62,025 bases of DNA from a virus. A program made the translations under genes and the position numbers. Where the stretch lies: positions 1-62,025 of the IMG/VR virus record IMGVR_UViG_3300009181_000080; one strand, written 5' to 3'. The notes beneath the pieces were generated by a model. It saw only the letters and a program-made list of their open reading frames with translations, ran no database searches and was not told where the DNA came from. Below, piece by piece: positions 54,285 to 61,289 of this stretch. How positions within the stretch are numbered: position 1 is the stretch's first letter; each line of letters starts with the position of its first letter.

Positions 54285-55566
54285 ACCGGATACACTATGC
54301 ATGGCTCCGTGGACACATACCTATCTAAGTCCACAAACTGAACGACGCATGTGTTGTGCGTCACGGGAGCCCGCACAAAATTTCCAACAGTATATAGATA
54401 CCAGTGCAGGGACTGGCAAGTATATACCTATCACACTGGACGAACATTGGAACAGTGATCATATGCGCTCAGTGAGAAAACGTATGATGTCCGGTGAAAC
54501 ACTACCTGAGTGCGAAGTATGCAATGATAAGCTATTAAACACTGATGTTTACCGAAGTTATTTTAATCAATTGTTTGGACATAAATATTTAGACGCGATG
54601 GCAAATACCGATAATGATGGTTCCACAACTGTCAGACCCGTATCATGGGATTATCGTTTTAGCAATCTCTGTAATTTTAAATGCCGTATGTGCGGTGATA
54701 TGCTGTCCAGTGCGTGGGAAAGCGAACAACGCCAACACGATATGATCGATTACTCCAATCCAAAAAACAACTGGATGATCCCTGCAGTAAAACAACAAAT
54801 TGAAAAGTTTCAAGACACCCAAATTGAAGCAGAATTTTCCCAAGCAGTAGAAGAACACAGAGTAGAAGAAGTATATTGGGTAGGTGGCGAACCGTTGATG
54901 TATGAACAACATTGGCGATATATGAAACGCATCATTGAACTTGGAGACGGAAAAAATGTTTACGCTAGATATAATACAAATCTCAGTAGGATTGATTATC
55001 GTGGTATTAATTTGTATAGGGACATACTATCTGGGATTCGTGACTGGCAAATCTGTGCGAGTATTGACGGAACGGGAAGAATTGGCGAGTATATTAGATC
55101 AGGTCTTGATTTTGATCAGTGGCTTAAAAACTTCCGTCAAGGAGTTGAACACAGCCGTAACCGCCGCCAGATGCGTATGGACTTCACTCTTACTACACCG
55201 GGACTCTTTGAAGTACAAAAAATACAATCGCTTGCCCAAGAGCTAGGCGTCGAGGTTCTGGCAAAAGTAGTGTTTAGTTTTAGTCCGGATATCATTATGT
55301 CACCGCTAGCACTACCCCGGGAAATATTACATCCTTGGGTAGACGAAATTAAGCACTCCATTGATAAAGGAGCTCTACATGACATACTGGTACAACTTAA
55401 AACTAGACCTACTTTTGCTGAACAATGGCCCAATGAATATCAAGATGGGTTGATACGTGGCAAAGAACGTATTTTAAAACTTGAACAAATACGTAAAGAT
55501 GTATATACTATGAGTGATATACTAGCCAAAAGGCCGCAAGTACTAGAATGGTGGAACTCAATTTGA
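54277..55566 (+). CDS. Radical SAM protein with N-terminal twitch-like cysteine cluster
   Basis: In this 429-residue protein, the auxiliary pattern is C8, C26-C27 and C79-x2-C82. The core motif is C132-x3-C136-x2-C139, and the VGGEP block is near residue 209. A SIDGTGRIGEYIRSG segment (about 265) matches the SxD strand of SPASM-type enzymes. It overlaps the TEK-motif gene before it by 8 bp and the next gene by 19 bp. It is the last of the six radical SAM genes in this operon. Substrate unknown. Confidence 0.87.
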   Translation: MDKPDTLCMAPWTHTYLSPQTERRMCCASREPAQNFQQYIDTSAGTGKYIPITLDEHWNSDHMRSVRKRMMSGETLPECEVCNDKLLNTDVYRSYFNQLFGHKYLDAMANTDNDGSTTVRPVSWDYRFSNLCNFKCRMCGDMLSSAWESEQRQHDMIDYSNPKNNWMIPAVKQQIEKFQDTQIEAEFSQAVEEHRVEEVYWVGGEPLMYEQHWRYMKRIIELGDGKNVYARYNTNLSRIDYRGINLYRDILSGIRDWQICASIDGTGRIGEYIRSGLDFDQWLKNFRQGVEHSRNRRQMRMDFTLTTPGLFEVQKIQSLAQELGVEVLAKVVFSFSPDIIMSPLALPREILHPWVDEIKHSIDKGALHDILVQLKTRPTFAEQWPNEYQDGLIRGKERILKLEQIRKDVYTMSDILAKRPQVLEWWNSI

Positions 55567-56645
55567 AACAAGTTAATGTTGTACTACGTAACCCCCTGGA
55601 CAAGCAAGATCAGATCACATATATAATTGATGTCAATGATACACCAATGGCCAATAATTGGTATACCGCACTACAAGACATACTTAGACAAAATAAGTAT
55701 CTAGAGAAGAACTTTTGCTTTTTAGGATTTCCAGATAGTGCCCGTAACCTTGATTTTATATGCGACGAATTAAACTGGGCCCGCGATCAAATTAATAGTT
55801 TTTTTGATAAAGACGATTATTACATTGATGAAGTATATACTCCATACTTTATGCGTAATAGTAAAACCCTAGCACCAAATCAATCTGCTATGAATTTGTT
55901 ACATAATAGGTTTGAACATTTACAGGGAACCGTAGAGAATTTAAGTGACTGGTATAAACGTGCAGACTACCAAACAAAATTTGCCATACGTCAATTAAAC
56001 AATCTATGCCACGAAGCAGAGAGTTTAATGTTGAGTCAACGTAAGCAACAAGAATTGCCTGAATGGGTTCGCCCAAGCCAAATCACAACATTTTTAAATG
56101 TACAGAGACTAGAATTTCCTACAGAACTTAAAACAACGTTTGATGAAACTAGATTTGATAGGAAGTTCGGCGAAGTGTATTTGCATTGGTCACAGATTGG
56201 CAAGACATTATACGAAGTATATCGCGATGAACAAGGTGTAGATATTGATGATGCTACGTGCGACGCTATTACCCATCTACATTTATATAGCGGGGAATTT
56301 GATATAGAATGGGCACAGGATGTTGTATTCAATGGTCCGCATCCGTGGCACACTAAAGAAATGTCTGGCTTTCGTGATTGGCTAGTACGCAATGGATTTG
56401 ATCCGCTAGATACAAAATATAACTATGGATATCACCCAGTTGGGCAAGTTGATTTACAGACTAGTTTTGGAACAAGCGATTTTAAAATGGTATGGCCTAT
56501 ACTGAGTAAATATCTTGACATATATCAAATTACAGCCGGTGCTGCAACAGCAACATTTGACTACACCTGGTCCGACCCAGACTACTATGAACAACAAATT
56601 AACAGGATGATACCAGGATATGATTATAGTAGCGGCCGGCGATAG
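55548..56645 (+). CDS. Conserved hypothetical protein linked to radical SAM genes
   Basis: This 365-residue protein I cannot place in a family. The N-terminal part is beta-rich (VNVVLRNPLDKQDQITYIIDV). A helical middle (about 115-185) contains NQSAMNLLHNRFEHLQGTVE. The C-terminal half is rich in aspartate, histidine and aromatic residues (DAITHLHLYSGEFDIEWAQ, GPHPWHTKEMSGFRDWL, YGYHPVGQVDL). The clustered histidines and acids could form a metal site, but I see no known motif. It starts inside the last radical SAM gene and runs into the first of the SGNH-like genes. A partner or acceptor protein for the cluster is possible. Confidence 0.55.
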   Translation: MVELNLKQVNVVLRNPLDKQDQITYIIDVNDTPMANNWYTALQDILRQNKYLEKNFCFLGFPDSARNLDFICDELNWARDQINSFFDKDDYYIDEVYTPYFMRNSKTLAPNQSAMNLLHNRFEHLQGTVENLSDWYKRADYQTKFAIRQLNNLCHEAESLMLSQRKQQELPEWVRPSQITTFLNVQRLEFPTELKTTFDETRFDRKFGEVYLHWSQIGKTLYEVYRDEQGVDIDDATCDAITHLHLYSGEFDIEWAQDVVFNGPHPWHTKEMSGFRDWLVRNGFDPLDTKYNYGYHPVGQVDLQTSFGTSDFKMVWPILSKYLDIYQITAGAATATFDYTWSDPDYYEQQINRMIPGYDYSSGRR

Positions 56646-57444
56646 TTTTATATTTGGAGCCGAGTTAGCCGATCAAATTGCCGGACGTAATAGTAATTCA
56701 ACTATACCGGCATTATTGGCTAACACTAAAAACGCTGAGTATTCGTGTGTTGCAGAATCCGGCAACGCAAACAATGCGATATCCAGACAGGTAATGAACT
56801 ATTGCGAATCAAATAAACATAAACAGTTATTTGTATTTGTTATGTGGACATTTACAAATCGATATGAGTTTAGATTTAATTATAATACGGGTAGGCGCAG
56901 TAGTCCGTGGTACAGTATGAATTTGTGGGATATAGTTGACGATGTCGCTAGTATTAAAAAAGAATTTGTAAATTTCAATTCTAACGTGCTTGAATCACAT
57001 ATTAATAATAAACGATTATTACATAGAACCGGGTTAACTGAGTTTGTAAAAACTTTTTATAAACATGTTGGTAACAATGAATATTATGAAATATATTCAA
57101 CACTTAAAGAGATTTTGTTTTTACAACAATACCTTGAATTAAATAACATTCCTTTTATATTTTGTCCTGCAGATTTCTATTTAGAGAATAATGAAGTTTA
57201 TCAACGTCATAGTGGAGATGAAACCATTTTTTCGATATACAAACAAATTAAATGGGACAAATGGTATACTTTCCCTGCAGGAACTAGTTCTAACGAAACG
57301 TGTGGCCCAAGAGGTTTTTACCAGTGGGCAGTAGAGAATAAGTATAGTATGGGTACTACGCATCCTCTAGAAGAAGCCCACCAAGACGCCGCAAAATTAA
57401 TCCAAGGAAAATTCAATGAAATGGTTGAAAAATTGGTACAATAG
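56620..57444 (+). CDS. SGNH/GDSL-like hydrolase or acyltransferase
   Basis: In this 274-residue protein, block I is AAGDSFIFG (nucleophile serine 9). A CVAESGNANNAISRQ segment (about 43-57) gives the glycine and asparagine of blocks II-III, and a late HPLEEAHQDAAKLI supplies the catalytic histidine (second H). In the last block the usual DxxH aspartate is replaced by glutamate. It is the first of three neighbouring SGNH-like proteins. It overlaps the previous gene by 26 bp and contains the start of the micro-ORF. The likely chemistry is esterase or O-acyl transfer on sugars. Confidence 0.6.
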   Translation: MIIVAAGDSFIFGAELADQIAGRNSNSTIPALLANTKNAEYSCVAESGNANNAISRQVMNYCESNKHKQLFVFVMWTFTNRYEFRFNYNTGRRSSPWYSMNLWDIVDDVASIKKEFVNFNSNVLESHINNKRLLHRTGLTEFVKTFYKHVGNNEYYEIYSTLKEILFLQQYLELNNIPFIFCPADFYLENNEVYQRHSGDETIFSIYKQIKWDKWYTFPAGTSSNETCGPRGFYQWAVENKYSMGTTHPLEEAHQDAAKLIQGKFNEMVEKLVQ

Positions 57445-57517
57445 GATTGTACTAGAAATTCGTTATCGCAAGAAGCTTAAAGAATTACGTAAAAGAGATC
57501 CGTTTATCTACAAATGA
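57416..57517 (+). CDS. 33-residue basic micro-protein, coupled to both neighbours
   Basis: The frame from ATG 57416 to TGA 57517 codes for 33 residues. It starts MKWLKNWYNRIVLEIRYR, is followed by a lysine/arginine/glutamate helix and ends DPFIYK. It begins inside the upstream SGNH gene, and its TGA overlaps the ATG of the next SGNH gene (ATGA). The sequence is a plausible amphipathic basic helix and resembles short proteins I have seen in other aquatic phages. It could be a small regulator, chaperone-like or membrane-associated peptide, or merely translational coupling. It fills the gap of about 70 bp between two genes, which supports it being real. Confidence 0.6.
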   Translation: MKWLKNWYNRIVLEIRYRKKLKELRKRDPFIYK

Positions 57518-58170
57518 TTAAACATATATTGGCAGTTGGTGATAGTTTTACCTATGGGGAAGAACTTGATAATAGAGATAATGCTTATCCATACTATCTG
57601 GCTAAAGGACTAAAGGCCAATGTAGTTAATTTGGCGATTCCGGCTGGCGGCAACGACCAAATGGTAAGAAAAGTGATTAACTATGTAGTCAGTGGGGATC
57701 CAATTGATTTAGCTATTATCGGGTGGACAAGTCCCGGGCGTATGGAGTTTGCAGATGCCGCGGGAACATATGATATATGGCCTGGATATTCGGGACCAAA
57801 GTACAATGACATGGAATGGCGTCTAGAACTACTACAAAATATTAATAAGCATCATGATCCAAGGTACTTATATGAAAAATATATAGTTAATGTGATACTA
57901 CTACAGAGTTTTCTCAAAGAACGTAATATAAAATATTGCATGATTACTACAGCCGCTAATGAATACTATCATAAAACGATGTATAACGATGATCAGGCAC
58001 TACCAAAATTAATAGATCAGCAATACTATTTGGGATGGCCAAACGAAGGCATGGCAGAGTGGACGAATGGATGTAAGCGTGGCCCCAGTGGTCATTTTCT
58101 CGAAGAAGGTCACAGGAAGGTGACAGCAAAACTTTATGAACATATTAGGAATCTCGGCTGGCTTTCATGA
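57514..58170 (+). CDS. SGNH/GDSL-like hydrolase or acyltransferase
   Basis: In this 218-residue protein, block I is VGDSFTYGEEL (serine 11 as nucleophile). VVNLAIPAGGNDQMVRK (about 37-53) has the glycine and asparagine of blocks II-III. The closing GHFLEEGHRKV gives the catalytic histidine with glutamate/leucine in place of the usual aspartate. It is close in layout to the 56620 protein but shorter. It starts in an ATGA overlap with the micro-ORF and overlaps the carbamoyltransferase start by 35 bp. The substrate is unknown; deacylation or acyl transfer on a sugar is plausible. Confidence 0.62.
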   Translation: MIKHILAVGDSFTYGEELDNRDNAYPYYLAKGLKANVVNLAIPAGGNDQMVRKVINYVVSGDPIDLAIIGWTSPGRMEFADAAGTYDIWPGYSGPKYNDMEWRLELLQNINKHHDPRYLYEKYIVNVILLQSFLKERNIKYCMITTAANEYYHKTMYNDDQALPKLIDQQYYLGWPNEGMAEWTNGCKRGPSGHFLEEGHRKVTAKLYEHIRNLGWLS

Positions 58171-59611
58171 CGCAGCCGCAACAGTAATAAACACCTCGGG
58201 TAAAATCTTATTTGCTGGACATAGCGAACGCTACAGCAAAACTAAGAATGATCCCAACTTCTGCCAGGGGTTGCTCGACGATATCTCGATTTATGGACCG
58301 GAGATAGTCGCGTATTATGAACGCCCGTGGGCCAAACAATTACGTAGACTGTATAGTGGAGAAGGGATAGAATGGAACAAATTTACTGTACAGCAAATAT
58401 TAAAAAAACAGCTTGGTGGACAAATTGTCCCGGATCATGTCTATACATTTAATCATCATCTGAGCCATGCCGCAGGCGGCTTCCAAACGAGCACATTTGA
58501 TAAGGCCACAGTGGTGGTCATTGATGCGATAGGTGAATGGGACACTATTAGTATTTGGGCCGCCCAATATATAGATGGCACAGCAGAATATAAAAAATTA
58601 TGGGGACAAAAATATCCCCATAGCATTGGGTTATTTTATAGTGCAATGACGCAACGAGTAGGATTAAAGCCCAACGAAGACGAATATATATTAATGGGAA
58701 TGTCTGCGTATGGAAAGTCAAAATATTCCAGCCGAATGAAAGACCGGCTTATAGAGCATGAAGGGGATATTACCTTTAAACAAAATTTACATATAGGTGC
58801 GGATATGCCATATTTAGATGGTGTACATCTGATGGACATCGCGTCTTCGGCACAAAAGCTATGTGAAAACTTAATATATAATGTAATGCGTAGGGCTAAA
58901 GACTTTAATTGGAGTAGTAATTTAGTATACAGTGGCGGTGTAGCATTGAATTGCTTAGCCAATAAAAATCTTGGAGACTACTTTGATAAAATTTGGATCA
59001 TGCCTTGCCCTGGTGATGCAGGCAGTAGCCTTGGTGCGGCCGCACTACATTATGGCAAGCGACTTACTTGGGACGATGCTTTTCTGGGGCATAACATTCC
59101 TGGTCCGTATCCAGTTAATGCTTTGCTTGACAGTTTACTTGTGGACAAGATTGTTGGTGTGGCAAGTGGCCGCGCAGAGTTCGGACCACGGGCATTGGGC
59201 AATCGTAGTTTGTTAGCAGATCCGCGGGGACAAGATATTAAGGATAAAGTAAATGAAATTAAACGAAGACAAAAATTCAGACCGTTTGCTCCGGCGATAC
59301 TTGCCGAGCAAGTTCACGAGTATTTTGATATGCCACGTGGTTTTATGGATAGTCCTTATATGCAGTCCGTTGGAGTATGTAAATATCCGCTTTTATTCCC
59401 TGCTATCACTCATCATGATAATACTAGTAGGGTGCAAACTGTTGCTAAAGATGGATCGGGACTCCGGGAACTATTGGAAAAATGGTTTGTTGTAACAGGA
59501 TGTCCTATGTTACTCAACACAAGTCTTAACATCCGCGGCGAACCCATGGTAAATGATCGCAATGACGCAGATCGATTTGAACAACTATACAGTATAAAGG
59601 TTTGGTCATGA
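58136..59611 (+). CDS. NodU/TobZ-type carbamoyltransferase
   Basis: In this 491-residue protein, the N-terminal ASKHA-type (Kae1-like) domain opens with NILGISAGFHDAAATVI. It has the metal-binding NHHLSHAAG (106-114), and the phosphate loop segment LVYSGGVALNCLANKNL (about 263-279). The C-terminal domain starts near GPRALGNRSLLADPR (about 351-365) and RRQKFRPFAPAIL. Enzymes of this family transfer carbamoyl from carbamoyl phosphate through carbamoyl-AMP to sugar or other hydroxyls (NodU, TobZ, CmcH). Homologues occur in aquatic T4-like phages. Beside SGNH-like and sugar-transfer-like genes, carbamoylation of a glycan is likely. The stop overlaps the next gene (ATGA). Confidence 0.88.
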   Translation: MNILGISAGFHDAAATVINTSGKILFAGHSERYSKTKNDPNFCQGLLDDISIYGPEIVAYYERPWAKQLRRLYSGEGIEWNKFTVQQILKKQLGGQIVPDHVYTFNHHLSHAAGGFQTSTFDKATVVVIDAIGEWDTISIWAAQYIDGTAEYKKLWGQKYPHSIGLFYSAMTQRVGLKPNEDEYILMGMSAYGKSKYSSRMKDRLIEHEGDITFKQNLHIGADMPYLDGVHLMDIASSAQKLCENLIYNVMRRAKDFNWSSNLVYSGGVALNCLANKNLGDYFDKIWIMPCPGDAGSSLGAAALHYGKRLTWDDAFLGHNIPGPYPVNALLDSLLVDKIVGVASGRAEFGPRALGNRSLLADPRGQDIKDKVNEIKRRQKFRPFAPAILAEQVHEYFDMPRGFMDSPYMQSVGVCKYPLLFPAITHHDNTSRVQTVAKDGSGLRELLEKWFVVTGCPMLLNTSLNIRGEPMVNDRNDADRFEQLYSIKVWS

Positions 59612-60297
59612 AAATTATTGTAGGTAGCAGCTGGGGGGTTGGCACATTCGAGCGTGGCGGAAAATTGTCCGGACCGGGTATAGCACAATATTTAAATTTA
59701 CATGATGGGGTGATTAATTTATCAATTGGAGCTCATAGCAACTACTACTTACTGAGATCATTAGATAAATTTTTACAGCGGTTTACCCCAAATAACGACG
59801 ATACATTTTTTTGGATAGTAAATAGTCCGCTCATCAACGATGATCGGCACGGACTTGATGGGATTTGTAATGCTACCACAACAAACTTATACGATGCGAT
59901 ATTGGATAAATTATATGCACAGTTTGATCTTGCTAATCAATTGGCCAAACGGTCTAATATTATCATACACTTAATTGGCGGACTATGTGATTTAGACACA
60001 GTTGATATTGAGAAATTTTCTAATTTAAAAATTAAAGTGCCGAGCTGGGGTAAATTATGCGATGATTCCTATGCCGGTTGTATTTTTTCCTTTGGTGGAT
60101 TTGATAAACTACAGATACAAGTAGAAAAACATAATCAAAATTTATTGCCCGAGTTCACTAAATTACAAACAACAGCATATAAAAAGCGTCGTAGCATGGC
60201 ATTACTACATACTTTTTTTGAAGCAAATCATCCAACACAGGCTGCACACATAAAATTAAGAGATTTTTTGTATCCAGAACAGTCACACCTATTATAA
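59608..60297 (+). CDS. SGNH/GDSL-like protein
   Basis: This protein has 229 residues from the ATG at 59608, which overlaps the carbamoyltransferase TGA; a TTG six bases earlier is possible but less likely. The opening KIIVGSSWGVGTFE fits block I with serine in GSSWG, and INLSIGAHSNYYLLRS (about 37-52) fits blocks II-III. The late ANHPTQAAHIKLRDFL carries the catalytic-type histidine. The missing aspartate in the block I GDS makes activity uncertain. It follows the carbamoyltransferase and precedes the kinase/nucleotidyltransferase. Confidence 0.5.
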   Translation: MKIIVGSSWGVGTFERGGKLSGPGIAQYLNLHDGVINLSIGAHSNYYLLRSLDKFLQRFTPNNDDTFFWIVNSPLINDDRHGLDGICNATTTNLYDAILDKLYAQFDLANQLAKRSNIIIHLIGGLCDLDTVDIEKFSNLKIKVPSWGKLCDDSYAGCIFSFGGFDKLQIQVEKHNQNLLPEFTKLQTTAYKKRRSMALLHTFFEANHPTQAAHIKLRDFLYPEQSHLL

Positions 60298-60309
60298 CGG
60301 AGAACTACA

Positions 60310-61170
60310 ATGACACAACGTATTTTAATTATGGGATTACCCGGAGCGGGCAAAACGACCTTGGCCAAGGAGCTTAAACAGTATTTAGAAGTACACGGCG
60401 ATTTAGCAAAAATCAATCCCGGGCGAATGCTAAATTATGAAGGAATCCCGGGCCCTAAATTTATGACGGTCGGTGTAGATTGGTTCAATGCCGATGATAT
60501 TCGTAGAAAATTCAATGACTGGGACTTTAGCAAAGAAGGTCGTATACGTCAAAGTTTACGTATGTTGCAATTTGCATTAGAGTGCTCGGGAGAATTTGTA
60601 ATTTGTGACTTTGTTGCTCCACTAGTTGAAATGCGTAATAACTTTAAAGCAGATTGGACTATATGGGTAGACACTATCCGAGAAGGTCGCTATGCTGATA
60701 CTAATGCTGCCTTTATTGAGCCTGAAGTATACGACTTCCGTGTAATAGAACAAGATGCTAAGAAGTGGGCTGAGTTTATTGGTAACCATATCATTGAGAA
60801 TCAACGTCGTCCTGTATTTGATTGGAAAAAAGAAACTGTGCAGATGTTGGGTCGCTGGCAACCCTGGCACGAAGGGCATCGCGCCTTGTTTGATCGTTTA
60901 ATAGCACGTACAGGGCAGGTAGTCATCCAAATAAGAGATGTACAGGGATGGCAAGGCAGTAACCCATTTGAAGTAGAAAAAGTCAAAGCATTTATTAAGC
61001 GTGACCTAGATCCAATCTACCAAGGGAAGTACGAAATACAAGTAGTGCCCAACATTATACATATTGGTTGGGGTCGTGGGGTGGGGTATACAAGCGGTGA
61101 AGAAACGTTTGATGAGAAAGTAACGGACATCAGTGCCACAAAGATTCGTAGGCAATTAGGTCTAAAATGA
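60310..61170 (+). CDS. Fused P-loop kinase (APS-kinase-like) and nucleotidyltransferase
   Basis: This is a 286-residue two-domain protein. Residues 1-165 form a P-loop kinase: Walker A GLPGAGKT (9-16). WFNADDIRRKF (58-68) and DFSKEGRIRQS (72-82) resemble APS kinase substrate and lid segments. Residues about 175-286 form a nucleotidyltransferase of the cytidylyltransferase/PAPS-type superfamily, with the H-x-G-H motif at 187-190 (WHEGH) and an ISATKIR motif (274-280). Phage copies are often labelled adenylylsulfate kinase. The fusion suggests phosphorylation then nucleotidylation of one substrate, for example activating a polyol or sugar phosphate for the cluster. The stop overlaps the micro-ORF below. 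Confidence 0.8.
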   Translation: MTQRILIMGLPGAGKTTLAKELKQYLEVHGDLAKINPGRMLNYEGIPGPKFMTVGVDWFNADDIRRKFNDWDFSKEGRIRQSLRMLQFALECSGEFVICDFVAPLVEMRNNFKADWTIWVDTIREGRYADTNAAFIEPEVYDFRVIEQDAKKWAEFIGNHIIENQRRPVFDWKKETVQMLGRWQPWHEGHRALFDRLIARTGQVVIQIRDVQGWQGSNPFEVEKVKAFIKRDLDPIYQGKYEIQVVPNIIHIGWGRGVGYTSGEETFDEKVTDISATKIRRQLGLK

Positions 61171-61289
61171 TATACCAATTGGTCACTGGATTATTGTTAG
61201 CCACGGTATTATTTTTTTGTATTATAGGATTGTGCATTGGCCTTGGAAAACTAGCCGGCTATTTTAGTCCATATAAAAATATTAAATAG
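61167..61289 (+). CDS. 40-residue single-pass membrane micro-protein
   Basis: The frame from ATG 61167 to TAG 61289 codes for 40 residues: a short lead, one long hydrophobic segment (about residues 5-26) and a basic, aromatic tail (YFSPYKNIK). It starts in an ATGA overlap with the kinase/nucleotidyltransferase, which favours real translation. It ends 8 bp into the convergent gene. It may anchor a partner enzyme to the membrane, or act as a small lysis-related or toxin-like peptide; the sequence does not decide. Confidence 0.55.
   Translation: MIYQLVTGLLLATVLFFCIIGLCIGLGKLAGYFSPYKNIK

Noticed and set aside
57416-57517. RiPP precursor peptide for the radical SAM enzymes
   Set aside because: The peptide has no cysteine, leader-core boundary or repeated core, and similar short proteins occur without radical SAM genes. 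It is kept only as a micro-protein.
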